Of a DNA stretch of 64,000 nt, positions 27,565 through 37,400 are shown one piece after another; the stretch's first letter is position 1, and each line of letters starts with the position of its first letter. A program made the position numbers and the translations under genes. The notes beneath the pieces are model-generated. The model made no database searches, was not told the origin of the DNA, and saw nothing but the letters and a program-made list of their open reading frames with translations. The stretch is from positions 67,743-131,742 of the forward strand of contig CANSGN010000004.1 in the NCBI GenBank assembly GCA_947646415.1, written 5' to 3'. The stretch comes from an uncultured Clostridia bacterium. GTDB lineage: Bacteria; Bacillota; Clostridia; Christensenellales; UBA3700.

Positions 27565-28368
27565 ATGAATAACAACGAAACGAATGAGGAAAAAACAAAG
27601 CGTTTAAAAAATATCAACTATATTCTTGACGAATGTTATGATAATACAGAAAATTTTTACGGTACTTATTACGAAGATTACAAGCCGATATGGTTAAGAT
27701 TGCTTATATTAATACCCGTTTTAGCACTTTTTGTTTTGTTTGTATTTTTTGTAGCACCTTTAGCTGAAAAAGTGACTAATATTAAATATTTAAGATGGAT
27801 TTTAACAGCTATAATAAGTATAATAGCTATTGGTGCACTAACTACTATGTTGGAAAGACCACTTTGCTTTTATTATATAAAAAATAATGGAAAACCAATT
27901 TGTATATATTGGAAAAAACTTCAACCAAAAAAATTTATAATTGTAGATTTAGGACACGATAAAAGCTATAAATATACTTACAGCAAGCAATGTTGGAGAA
28001 CTTATGAAGATTCGCTTGTTAAAGATAAGCTTTTATTTAATAAAATTACTGAAAATAGTTATATATGCGATGACGGAAAAGGTGTTACCATAATAAAAGA
28101 AAATAGTTGGCTCAACCCGAACAAAACAAAAATCAAACTAACAGTAAAAAACAGAAATCCCGTATGTATTCATTATAGAGAATCTTTGAACGAAACAAGC
28201 GGACTACTTGAACCTTTGGAAAAAGATACAGTATATAACAGAAGAATCAATTTTATAAGTTTTAATGTAGATAAATACATTGAAATACCAAAGTCATTTA
28301 TAACTTACTGCGAAAAGGAAGAAATAGTGCCACCGCAAGAATCGGATTTGATACACTATTCCAAATAA
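27565..28368 (+). CDS. Membrane protein of unknown function, second of the tandem pair
   Basis: 267 residues, paralogue of the gene ending at 27453 (see matched motifs there). Two membrane segments at about residues 45-65 and 75-98; the hydrophilic C-terminal 165 residues end with PQESDLIHYSK against PEENEYLHYVD in the other copy. The 111-base gap holds an AAGG ribosome site. The pair looks like an old tandem duplication since identity is limited to scattered motifs. No known domain. A strong terminator lies 190 bases downstream. Confidence 0.75.
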   Translation: MNNNETNEEKTKRLKNINYILDECYDNTENFYGTYYEDYKPIWLRLLILIPVLALFVLFVFFVAPLAEKVTNIKYLRWILTAIISIIAIGALTTMLERPLCFYYIKNNGKPICIYWKKLQPKKFIIVDLGHDKSYKYTYSKQCWRTYEDSLVKDKLLFNKITENSYICDDGKGVTIIKENSWLNPNKTKIKLTVKNRNPVCIHYRESLNETSGLLEPLEKDTVYNRRINFISFNVDKYIEIPKSFITYCEKEEIVPPQESDLIHYSK

Positions 28369-28552
28369 TATTACATTGTTATAAAATGAAAACAATAACA
28401 CCGCTAATAAATTAAATAATTTTATTTTTGTTTAAATTATTTATACAAATCGACTTAAAAATAATAAATATAAATCAAATTTAAAATCATATCTTGATGT
28501 ATATAAAAATAATACAATTAAAGTTACATTTAAATACAACTTAAAACTATTT

Positions 28553-28591
28553 AAAAAAGCAAGTTGCCAATAAATGGCAACTTGCTTTTTT
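28553..28591 (+). terminator. Terminator after the tandem membrane protein pair
   Basis: 11-bp GC-containing stem GCAAGTTGCCA/TGGCAACTTGC extended by A-run/T-run, loop ATAAA. Works on both strands. The 185 bases before it are AT-rich without a gene. Confidence 0.85.
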
Positions 28592-28600
28592 AGTAAACAA

Positions 28601-28626
28601 AAGGCACCCTATCGGATGCCATTTTT
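28601..28626 (-). terminator. Terminator after oadA
   Basis: Minus-strand stem GGCATCC/GGGTGCC (one G-U) with loop GATA followed by a short T-run; ends the decarboxylase operon. Confidence 0.7.
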
Positions 28627-28636
28627 GTTATGTTTA

Positions 28637-30061
28637 TTAAACAGGTTGAATTTTTGTAGCAACATCGCCGATTTCGCTATCCAAATTCATTTTGTTAGCT
28701 TGACGATATTTAAAGAATTTCAAAGCAACTTGAGGGAACAAAGCGTAAGATAAAACATCTTCCTCTTGCTCGATATATTCCTTAATTTCCTCGCGATATT
28801 TTTCAAGTTCAGGCTTGATATTATCTGCTGGACGACAAGTAATTCTTGGCTCATCGCCGATAATCTTTTTAACCAAATCGGCTTTAATCTCTACAGGCAA
28901 TTTACCATATTCGCCGCGAACGATACCTTTAACTTCCTTAGTTACCATTTTATATCTTTCACCGGACAATACATTTAGCACTGCTTGAGAGCCTACGATT
29001 TGTGACGATGGTGTAACTAGTGGAGGATATCCAAGGTCTGCTCTTACCTTCGGAACTTCCGCAAGCACTTCGTCATACTTATCCATTGCATTAGCCTCTT
29101 TTAATTGGTTCATAAGGTTTGACAACATACCGCCCGGTACTTGATAAATAAGACCTTTAACATCTGTTTGAAGAGCTTTTTTATTTAAATATCCGTCCTT
29201 AGTCAATCTTTCTGCAACGCCTTTAAAGTGTTCTGCAATTTCAGTAACATAGCTCAAATCCAAGCCTGTATCATACTCTGTACCTTGCAAAGTAGCAATA
29301 AGTGGCTCTGTTGCAGGTTGAGAAGTACCATTACCCATAGGAGACAATGCTGTATCCACAATGTCAACACCTGCCTCGATTGCCTTAAGATAAATCATGT
29401 TACCTGTACCTGAAGTATTGTGGGTATGCAAATGAATTGGACATTTAACCGCTTGTTTCAAGGCTTTTACAAGCTCATAAGTTTCATAAGGCAACAATAA
29501 GTTTGCCATATCTTTCAAGCAGATTACGTCTGCACCCATTCCTTCCAACTCTTTTGCAAGGTTTACAAAATATTCACGTGTATGAACTTCGCTTACTGTA
29601 TAGCACAAAGTTGCCTCACATACAACACCTAAACCGCTTTTATCTTCATTTTTGTATTTAAGAATAGCATCTATACAAGCTTTCATATTTCTTGTATCGT
29701 TAAGTGCGTCGAATATTCTTATAACGTTAATACCGTTTTGAATTGATTTTTTTACAAACTCTTCTACAACGTCATCGGCATAGTGCTTATATCCCAAAAT
29801 GTTTTGTCCGCGAAGAAGCATTTGAAGTTTGGTTTTAGGCATTGCTTTTCTTAGTTTTCTAAGTCTTTCCCATGGGTCCTCGTTCAAAAATCTCAAACAA
29901 GAGTCAAAAGTTGCACCGCCCCAACACTCTATACTATAATAACCTACCTCGTCAAGCTTGCTTGCAACAGGCAACATTTCGTCAATTCTCATACGAGTAG
30001 CCGCTTGAGATTGATGAGCATCACGAAGTATAGTTTCTGTTAATTGTACTTTTTTAGCCAT
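28637..30061 (-). CDS. oadA: Oxaloacetate decarboxylase alpha / pyruvate carboxyltransferase-type subunit
   Basis: Carboxyltransferase domain of the 5S/OadA/pyruvate carboxylase family; moves CO2 between oxaloacetate/pyruvate and biotin. 474 residues: TIM barrel with the metal site ETILRDAHQSQAATRMR near residue 8 (Asp14), biotin-site lysine in ADVICLKDMANLL near 178 (carbamylated Lys), HLHTHNTSGTGN with two His ligands near 210, and a PYC_OADA helical domain to the end (VPGGMLSNLMNQL). The biotinyl domain usually fused at the C-terminus is absent and is instead encoded separately at 31684-32043. Last gene of the operon. Confidence 0.92.
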   Translation of the reverse strand: MAKKVQLTETILRDAHQSQAATRMRIDEMLPVASKLDEVGYYSIECWGGATFDSCLRFLNEDPWERLRKLRKAMPKTKLQMLLRGQNILGYKHYADDVVEEFVKKSIQNGINVIRIFDALNDTRNMKACIDAILKYKNEDKSGLGVVCEATLCYTVSEVHTREYFVNLAKELEGMGADVICLKDMANLLLPYETYELVKALKQAVKCPIHLHTHNTSGTGNMIYLKAIEAGVDIVDTALSPMGNGTSQPATEPLIATLQGTEYDTGLDLSYVTEIAEHFKGVAERLTKDGYLNKKALQTDVKGLIYQVPGGMLSNLMNQLKEANAMDKYDEVLAEVPKVRADLGYPPLVTPSSQIVGSQAVLNVLSGERYKMVTKEVKGIVRGEYGKLPVEIKADLVKKIIGDEPRITCRPADNIKPELEKYREEIKEYIEQEEDVLSYALFPQVALKFFKYRQANKMNLDSEIGDVATKIQPV

Positions 30062-30079
30062 TTTTTAATCCTCCTTAAA

Positions 30080-31669
30080 TTAGCCGAAAATCGCAAGTAA
30101 TGCACCTGCAGCAACAGCAGAGCCGATAACACCTGCAACGTTTGGTCCCATCGCGTGCATCAACAAATAGTTGTTTGGATTTTCTTTTTTACCTACGTCT
30201 TGAGCAACACGTGCCGCCATAGGAACTGCGGAAACGCCTGCCGCACCGATAAGTGGGTTGATTTTTCCTTTAGACAATTTGCACATTAATTTACCAACCA
30301 ATACACCACCGGCTGTCGCAATACCGAATGCGCATACGCCAAGAACGATAATTTTTAGTGTTTCGAAATTTAGGAATTGGTTACCATAAGCTTTCGAGCC
30401 TACTGTTACGCCCAAGAATATTGTAATAATATTGATAAGCTCGTTTTTAGCAGTCTCTGCCAAGCGAGGAACAACGCCCGACTCTTTCATTAAGTTACCT
30501 AGCATCAACATACCTAGTAGCGGGATTGATGATGGAAGTATAATACCTACAACACCTGTAACAACGATTGGGAACAAAATCTTCTCTCTTTTAGAAACAG
30601 GACGAAGTTGTTCCATAACAATCATTCTTTCCTTCTTTGTAGTCAAAGCTTTCATGATAGGCGGTTGAATTACAGGAACCAATGCCATATACGAATATGC
30701 TGCGATTGCTATCGAAGACATCAAATGTGATGCCAACTTACTTGTCAAATAAATTGCTGTTGGCCCGTCCGCACCACCTATAATACCGATTGATGCAGCC
30801 TCTGCACCTGTAAAGCCGAACAAAGATGCTAAAATAAATGTTACAAATATACCAATTTGTGCTGCTGCACCAAGTAATAAGCTCTTTGGATTTGCAATTA
30901 GCGGACCAAAGTCTGTCATTGCACCGATACCAAGGAAGATAAGCGGTGGGAATAGTACCCAATCAACACCTTTGTACAAATAATAGAACAAGCCGAAATC
31001 AGCAACCGTTGTATGATTTGTAGTGATATTTGCAATAATACCTGCAGCATTTATCTGTTGAACACCTGCCTCAAAGCTAGGTATTGTAAAGCCGTCAAAT
31101 ATTTTTTGCAAAATTGCAGTTGTTTGTTGTCCTACAGTTGGGCTACCTGACAAAGTAATATTCAATGAAGACATAATCTCGTTAAGCGTTCCTGTATATG
31201 CAACAAATTGGCCGTTTACAAAGTGACCTACAAGACCGTTTGCCGCAACAATATTATCCCTCATTAAGTTTACTATAGTATCTAAGTCAGCCCCTACAAG
31301 ACTTCCTGCAAATTGCTCAATTTTTAAAATATCAACATTAATCACGCCTTGTTGAATCAAATATGCAATTTGTTTATCGCTAAACTCTGCAAGATTGATA
31401 GTAAAGTCATAACCTTGAGTGCCGTACAAAATGTTATATGCACCCGGTATATTTATAAGAAACATACCGAAAGCCATTGCAAGTAACAAGTTCGGCTCAA
31501 ATTTCTTTGAAATGGCAAGGAAAAGCAAAAGACCGGCAACCGCCATCATTACCAAATTTAGTAATGTATCGGTATTAAAACCAGCAAAACCTGTGCTATC
31601 CCACAAATTTTGCAAGGATTCTAATATATTCGCCTCGCTTCCGCCAAGTGCCAATGAAAAATTAAACAT
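30080..31669 (-). CDS. oadB: Sodium-pumping decarboxylase beta subunit (OadB/GcdB/MmdB family)
   Basis: Membrane subunit that decarboxylates carboxybiotin and exports Na+. 529 residues against about 375-430 usual. The core is intact: GIIGGADGPTAIYLTSKLA near residue 298 with the Na+-binding Asp, AAYSYMALVPVIQPP with conserved Tyr, and the C-terminal GVSAVPMAARVAQDVG and NNYLLMHAMGPNVAGVIGSA motifs with the Asn and Ser expected in the second half of the channel. An extra stretch of about 130 residues, residues 88-215, polar and partly helical, sits after the second membrane segment in what is probably an extracytoplasmic loop. 10 TM segments or more. Confidence 0.9.
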   Translation of the reverse strand: MFNFSLALGGSEANILESLQNLWDSTGFAGFNTDTLLNLVMMAVAGLLLFLAISKKFEPNLLLAMAFGMFLINIPGAYNILYGTQGYDFTINLAEFSDKQIAYLIQQGVINVDILKIEQFAGSLVGADLDTIVNLMRDNIVAANGLVGHFVNGQFVAYTGTLNEIMSSLNITLSGSPTVGQQTTAILQKIFDGFTIPSFEAGVQQINAAGIIANITTNHTTVADFGLFYYLYKGVDWVLFPPLIFLGIGAMTDFGPLIANPKSLLLGAAAQIGIFVTFILASLFGFTGAEAASIGIIGGADGPTAIYLTSKLASHLMSSIAIAAYSYMALVPVIQPPIMKALTTKKERMIVMEQLRPVSKREKILFPIVVTGVVGIILPSSIPLLGMLMLGNLMKESGVVPRLAETAKNELINIITIFLGVTVGSKAYGNQFLNFETLKIIVLGVCAFGIATAGGVLVGKLMCKLSKGKINPLIGAAGVSAVPMAARVAQDVGKKENPNNYLLMHAMGPNVAGVIGSAVAAGALLAIFG

Positions 31670-31683
31670 TACAACCTCCTAAA

Positions 31684-32043
31684 TTATGCGATTGTAAATA
31701 ATGTGTCGCCACTTGCTACACTCGCACCCTTACTAACTGTAACTGTAACAACACCGTCTTTTTGTGCTGTCATATTGTTTTCCATTTTCATAGCCTCAAG
31801 CACCAAAATAGTATCGCCTTTTTTAACGCTTGCACCACTTGCTACACAAACATCAAGTACTGTACCGGGCATTGGAGCTTTAAAAGGCTCGCCATTACCT
31901 GCTGCTACAGGAGCTGCCTTTGGTGCTGCAGCCGGAGCTGCTTGAACAGGAGCCGCAACAACGGTATTTGTTGCAACACCGCCGATTTCCTCAACTTCTA
32001 CCACATAATTTTTGCCATCTACATTTATATTAAATTTACGCAT
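31684..32043 (-). CDS. Biotin carboxyl carrier protein of the decarboxylase complex
   Basis: 119 residues: N-terminal beta segment (KFNINVDGKNYVVEVEE), Ala/Pro linker (AAPVQAAPAAAPKAAP), and a C-terminal biotinyl domain with the EAMKMENNM motif near residue 86 in which the Lys between the two Met is biotinylated. Carries CO2 between the carboxyltransferases and OadB, like MmdC/GcdC or the 1.3S subunit of transcarboxylase. Lies between oadB (14 bases) and the OadG-like gene. The only biotin carrier in the cluster, so both carboxyltransferases must share it unless another is encoded elsewhere. Confidence 0.92.
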   Translation of the reverse strand: MRKFNINVDGKNYVVEVEEIGGVATNTVVAAPVQAAPAAAPKAAPVAAGNGEPFKAPMPGTVLDVCVASGASVKKGDTILVLEAMKMENNMTAQKDGVVTVTVSKGASVASGDTLFTIA

Positions 32044-32055
32044 ATTTCATTCTCC

Positions 32056-32625
32056 TTAATTTATATGTTTGATTGAACGAACTTTAAAGGTAACTTTCCT
32101 TTCTGCTTGTTCTTGTTCTGTTGCGACTGCTATTGCCGCACTGATTATCGCAATAAGTTTGCTGTCTGTTACAACTTCCTCACTTGGAGCTGCTATGTGA
32201 GCAGTAGCCTTTGGCTCAGGAAGTCTTGCTTGTTTTTGACTTATTTTCAAATCGATAACCGCTTGTTTGATTTCAGGTTTCTTGGATTTATAATCAAGTT
32301 TAATTTGTGTTTGTTTTTGTTTGAACTCTAGTTTAGTAATTTCACTACTTTCCAACTGTTTATAAAGTTCGTTGATTTTTTCGTCCCTGTCGTTAATATA
32401 AGGCTGTTTGATTGCTTTTCTTTCCGCCTTATTTGCACGGTAGACAGCCATCATTTCGTCCCAATTATTAAGCCATTTGTGTGCGTATTGTAAAAGTTTT
32501 ACAACACCGATTAGCAAAAACAAAACTATAAATACCATTGAAACACCGATTAATACAACTATACCCGCCTCTAACAGCTTTTCGCCGATTGTCCTTTCGG
32601 CACAAAAAAGTAAATTATTAATCAT
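32056..32625 (-). CDS. oadG: OadG-like gamma subunit of the decarboxylase
   Basis: Single-pass membrane subunit that organises the alpha-beta complex. Start chosen at ATG 32623-32625 (MINNLLF) because AAGGAG is 9 bases before it; an earlier ATG at 32634 abuts the Shine-Dalgarno. 189 residues: TM segment at about 17-40 (AGIVVLIGVSMVFIVLFLL), then a helical charged cytoplasmic part (residues 70-140, KQLESSEITKLEFKQKQTQ), which is longer than in classical OadG (about 80-110), and an Ala/Pro-rich segment followed by a second amphipathic stretch (LIAIISAAIAVATEQEQAE). The AATEQEQAER-like ending matches the gamma family tail. Confidence 0.8.
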   Translation of the reverse strand: MINNLLFCAERTIGEKLLEAGIVVLIGVSMVFIVLFLLIGVVKLLQYAHKWLNNWDEMMAVYRANKAERKAIKQPYINDRDEKINELYKQLESSEITKLEFKQKQTQIKLDYKSKKPEIKQAVIDLKISQKQARLPEPKATAHIAAPSEEVVTDSKLIAIISAAIAVATEQEQAERKVTFKVRSIKHIN

Positions 32626-32638
32626 CTGTCCCATCTCC

Positions 32639-34033
32639 TTAAATACCCAAAAGCATCATCAAAGCACTTGCTATGTAAGGACGCATTGTAGATAATTCAA
32701 TCACATTATCGATAAAGCCGTCTTTTGCACTAATAAACGGATTTTGCTCCATTTCAAGATAACGTGCCTCAAGCTTAGCTCTGTCTTCGCCGGCTTTCAA
32801 TTCTTCCGCATACTCGATAGCTGCACCTGCTGCAGTATTGACAGGGCTTATAACACTGTCCACACCTGCCAAAGTATAATCAAAACCGATACCTTTGCTT
32901 GCAAATACCGAATAAGCAAGACCGATTGCCTTACCTGTAATAACGCTAATCATAGGAGTTGTGCAACTTGCGATTTTAGACATCAAACTTGCAAGTTTGC
33001 TTGCAAGACCGCTTACTTCGTCGTTTAAGCTAGGTTTAACACCAAGGCTGTCAACCAAAGTAATAATAGGCATACCATTGCTTGAGCATTTATCAATAAA
33101 CTTATCTGCTTTTGCAATGCCGTTTGCAGAAATATATCCGTCATTTTCGTTGCCGTTCAACGCAATTATACCAACACTAATGCTGTTTACCAAAGCGTAA
33201 GCTGTTACAACCTCTTTAGCATAGTTTTCATTTGCAACAATATATTTTTGATTATCGCAAATTGCTTTTAAAGCAGTGTCCACGCTGTATGACTTGTCCA
33301 ATGCAGGAGTTTCACGGTTTGCATCGTCCTCACTCTCTTCCACTTCGCCACCGCAAATAGTCAAAATGTATTTTACTTTTTCAGCTAGCTCTTTTGTTGT
33401 TTTAAAAGTAAAATGTGCCATATCGCTATTTTCTGAAATAGCTTTATAACCAAGAATACCATTTAGCTTTGGATAATCTTTTTCGCAAGATGCAATCGCT
33501 TGCGGAGATGCAACACTCATTAGACCGCCGTCTGCCATAAATACAAAATCTGCCATATTAGCTATTGCAGCCATCATTCCTACACAGTTGCCTTTGATAA
33601 TGCAGATATGCGGAATATTTTCTTTTGCAAGGTTGATTGCATTGATAACTTCGCTGTATGCCTCAAGCATAGCAACGCCCTCGCCGATTCTTGCGCCATT
33701 AGAGTCAATAATAGACACCAAAGGAGTACCGCTTTGTATCGCTTTTTTGATAACCTTTAAAATCTTTTTTGCGTGTGCTTCACTAAAACTGCCTTTCATA
33801 ACTTCTTGGTTTTGAGCAAAAAAATGTACAGGTTTGTTGCCAATAGTAGCGTAACCTGTAACTACACCCTCACCAAGAGCTTCAGACGAGTCAAGAAAAG
33901 ACTTTCCTGCTGCAAACACATCAGTCTCTACAAAACTACCCTCGTCAATCAAATCAAAAGCAAAAGACTTAATCTTTTTTGTTGCTTTGTCAATCAACTT
34001 AATGTTGTTTTGTAACATTGCATCGTTCTTCAT
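32639..34033 (-). CDS. Acyl-CoA carboxyltransferase-type subunit (MmdA / PccB-like)
   Basis: Crotonase-fold carboxyltransferase with the two halves expected of the family: residues 50-230 (N half, GVVTGYATIGNKPVHFFAQNQ (split), IDSNGARIGEGV, GMMAAIANMADFVFM) and 260-460 (C half, VGIIALNG..., PIITLVDSLGVKP, ISVITGKAIGLAY, SPVNTAAGAAIEY). 464 residues, about 50 shorter than MmdA. The family moves CO2 from (methyl)malonyl-CoA or glutaconyl-CoA to biotin; some loops are divergent so the substrate is uncertain. First gene of the operon with TTGATT promoter at 34099-34127. A 5S-like OadA in the same operon makes the pair look like transcarboxylase 12S and 5S. Confidence 0.8.
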   Translation of the reverse strand: MKNDAMLQNNIKLIDKATKKIKSFAFDLIDEGSFVETDVFAAGKSFLDSSEALGEGVVTGYATIGNKPVHFFAQNQEVMKGSFSEAHAKKILKVIKKAIQSGTPLVSIIDSNGARIGEGVAMLEAYSEVINAINLAKENIPHICIIKGNCVGMMAAIANMADFVFMADGGLMSVASPQAIASCEKDYPKLNGILGYKAISENSDMAHFTFKTTKELAEKVKYILTICGGEVEESEDDANRETPALDKSYSVDTALKAICDNQKYIVANENYAKEVVTAYALVNSISVGIIALNGNENDGYISANGIAKADKFIDKCSSNGMPIITLVDSLGVKPSLNDEVSGLASKLASLMSKIASCTTPMISVITGKAIGLAYSVFASKGIGFDYTLAGVDSVISPVNTAAGAAIEYAEELKAGEDRAKLEARYLEMEQNPFISAKDGFIDNVIELSTMRPYIASALMMLLGI

Positions 34034-34098
34034 AATACCTCCAGTGTATTTAAAAAATCATAGTTTTTTCAAATTTCAAACGAAATCCGTCAAATACC

Positions 34099-34127
34099 AT
34101 TATAAAGAAATTTTTTAAATTAATCAA
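34099..34127 (-). promoter_or_regulatory. Promoter of the decarboxylase operon
   Basis: Minus strand: TTGATT (34122-34127), 17 bases, TATAAT (34099-34104); start near 34092, 58 bases before the first ATG, which has GGAGGT upstream. The remainder of 34128-34352 shows only AT-rich sequence. Confidence 0.7.
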
Positions 34128-34352
34128 GTGTTTTACCCCAAAATTTACTAAAAATTTATATTTAATTTATATAGATATTATTATAATCTTTTTTCATAAT
34201 TTATCTATAAATATTTCCCTTTAAAAAAGCAAAAATGATTTTTACACAATAGCAATTTTTCGTAAAATAAATATATGTCACAACGCTATTAATATAAAGT
34301 TATTTTTACATTTATTTACACAATTTTTCTTAATCAATATAAAATTTAAACA

Positions 34353-34386
34353 CATAAAAACAAACTGCCAAGCATGTTGCTTGACA
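34353..34386 (-). terminator. Terminator after the 1501-residue surface protein
   Basis: Minus-strand 9-bp stem TGTCAAGCA/TGCTTGGCA with a 3-base loop followed by GTTTGTTTTT. Confidence 0.75.
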
Positions 34387-34440
34387 ATTCGTCTTGTTTA
34401 TTAAATTTTTAAAGCAATAAAACTTTTACAAGTCAATAAA

Positions 34441-37400
34441 TCACATTATCTTCTTTTTCTTTATAATTACTAATATAATAACTACAATAATACCAACACC
34501 GGCTGTTCCGCCTACGGCACCACCAACTACCGCACCGACATTCATAGTAGCAGGTTCCTTTACTTCGCCATTTTGTTCCGGTTTTTCCGCAACACTAAGT
34601 GCAGGGATTTCCTCTGTTCTTGTTTCGCCGCACACTTTGCAAGTATAAGTTTTTTCGCCTTTTTCCGTTTCGGTAGGTTGTTTGGTTACAACACCCTCGT
34701 CCCAATCATGGCCAAGAGCATCAATAACTACAGAAATTTCGTGACCGCAATCTTGACATTTGTAGTCTATATGTCCGTTTTCCGTACAATTAGCATCTAC
34801 CTTATCAATTTCTTGCAAATTATGATTGTTAGGGTCTAACTCTCCCTCCACTCTTTCTTCAATATGGCTAGGGTCATGTTTACATACATACTTATTTTTA
34901 GCTTGTGTTGTACAAGTTGCTGCAGAAATTGTTTCAGTCAATTTATAGTCATGTCCCAAGGCACTGCCAATATCTGTTTGAGTTTCTCTTGCTGCACAAC
35001 CATTCAAACACTCTCTATATTCTGTTCCGTCTGTCTCACAAGTTGCATTATTGTTAGATATCCATTCTTCGCCAAAGCTGTGATTTGTAGGGTTTATTTC
35101 TCCCTCATATTCGGTTTTTGTATGACCTTCATTATACGAACAAGTATATTCATACTCTTCGCCGTGCATACAGTTTGCATCATTTACTTTTTCGCCTTTT
35201 ACCCAATCATGTCCAAACTTAGAGTTTTCTACTGTTCGTGTATGAGTTTTGTTACAACCATCTCTCAAACAAGTACCTGTTTCTGTTCCGTCCGTTTCAC
35301 AAGTTGCATCGTTATTTGATACCCAATTTCCAAATTCATGGTTTAACTTAGAGCCCTCAACGGTTCGAGTTTCAGTTTTATCGCAACCATCACGTTGGCA
35401 AGTCCTTGTCTCTGTTCCATCAATTTCGCAAGTTGCGTCGTTATTTGATACCCAATTTCCAAATTCGTGATTTAACTTAGTGTCTTTAGCAACACGGGAA
35501 TCAGTTACATTGCATCCTTCACGTTGACAAGTACCTGTCTCAGTTCCGTTATTCTCACAGGTTGCATCATTGTTGTATGTCCAATTTCCAAAATCATGGT
35601 TATTAGGGTCTAATTCGCCCTCTTCCCTTTCTTCAATATGACTTGGGTCATGCTTACAAACATATTTATTTTTAGCTTGAGTTGTGCAAGTTGCTACAGA
35701 TATTGTTTCTACAAACTCATATTCATGACCTAATGCACTACCTGTATCGGTTTGTGTCTGTTTTTCTCCACAACCATACTGACAATCTCTATACTCTGTT
35801 CCATCACTTTCACAAGCAGCGTCATTATTTGAAATCCATTCTCCAAAGCTATGATTATCTGGGTTTAATTCGCCCTCAAATTTTTCCTCGATATGACTTG
35901 AGTCATGCTTACATACATATCTATTTTTAGCTTGTGTTGTGCAAGTTGCAACAGAAATTGTTTCAGTCAACTCATAGTCATGTCCCAAAGCACTACCTGT
36001 ATCGGTTTGCGTATCTTTTACTCCGCAACCATTTTGACATTCTTTGTACTTTGTACCGTCATTTTCGCAGGTTGCATCATCATTAGATGTCCACTCTTCG
36101 CCATAACTATGGTTATCAGGATTTACATCTCCCTCATATTGTGTTTTTGTATGAGTTTCGTCATTAGAACAAGTATATTTATATTCTGCCCCATGTACGC
36201 AGTTTGCTTCTTTTAACTTTTCTCCGTTTCCCCAATTATGTCCAAGTTTAGAATCTGCTTTTGTTTGAGTTTCAGTTTTATCGCAACCGCTACGACGGCA
36301 TGATTTGGTTTCTGTTCCGTCTGTCTCGCAAGTAGCATCATTATTATATACCCATTCCCCAAAGTCATGTCCTAACTTAGAGCCCTCAACAGTACGGGTT
36401 TCGGGTTTATCGCAGCCTTCACGTTGACAAGTTCCTGTTTCTGTTCCGTCTGTTTCGCAGGTAGCATTATTATTGCTTATATAATTTCCAAAATTATGAT
36501 TTAACTTAGAGTTTTCTACGATTTGATTTTCTACATTGCTACAACCATCACGTTGACATCTTCTTGTCTCCGTGCCATCAATTTCGCAAGTTGCATCGTT
36601 ATTAGGCACCCAAGAACTCCAATCGTGATTATCAGGATTTCTCTCGCCTTTAAATTCAGTCTTTGTATGAGCAGAATCATACGAGCAAGTATATTGATAT
36701 TCTGCACCATTAATGCAGTTAGCGTCATTAATTTTAGTTTCATTTGTCCAATTATGCTCTCTGCTTTCAAGAGCTGTACCGCAAACAGTACAAGTCGAGG
36801 TTTCTTCGCACTTATAGCCATTGTGGTCAGCATTAAGTTTTAATATAAAACTAGTTCCATCAGGATAATTAACGGTGATATCACTACTATCGGCATTAGC
36901 TGTCAGTTTTATTTTTCCATTACTATCGCCTGTCATTCGCACGCCGTTAACAATAACATAATTATATGAGTTTCCGTCTATATCAACATATTGATTTACA
37001 AATATTTCTCTTTCAATACAGTATGTAGTGTTTACCTCCCAATTTCTATCTACATCAAAAGTATAATTTGTTACACTTTCAGTTAATGCGTCTATTTCAG
37101 CTACTGTAGCAGTTTCACTTTCCAGCATCGCAGTAATATTATCCATCAACGTTATGATTGCATCATAATTATTGATTTTGCCTGTCGCATTTTTCAATAA
37201 GTTATTTAAATTATTTCTAGCAATCTGAAGATTTTCTTTTGCTACTTCTACATCTGAACCTGTAATTTCAAAATCAATAGATACTGATTCACTATAAGTT
37301 ATTGTTTGCTGACTACCCCAGTTTGTGCTTGAAGTCCAATGTTCAGATAAACTCTGCATATTATGCGTATAAGTAAAATTACCCATTTTCGAAGCAGTTC

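Noticed and set aside
34864-36216. Several plus-strand ORFs opposite the repeat region of the surface protein, and possible CRISPR-like repeats
   Set aside because: They are the reverse frame of a protein repeat. The repeats are about 120-135 bases, diverged and in frame, so not a CRISPR array.
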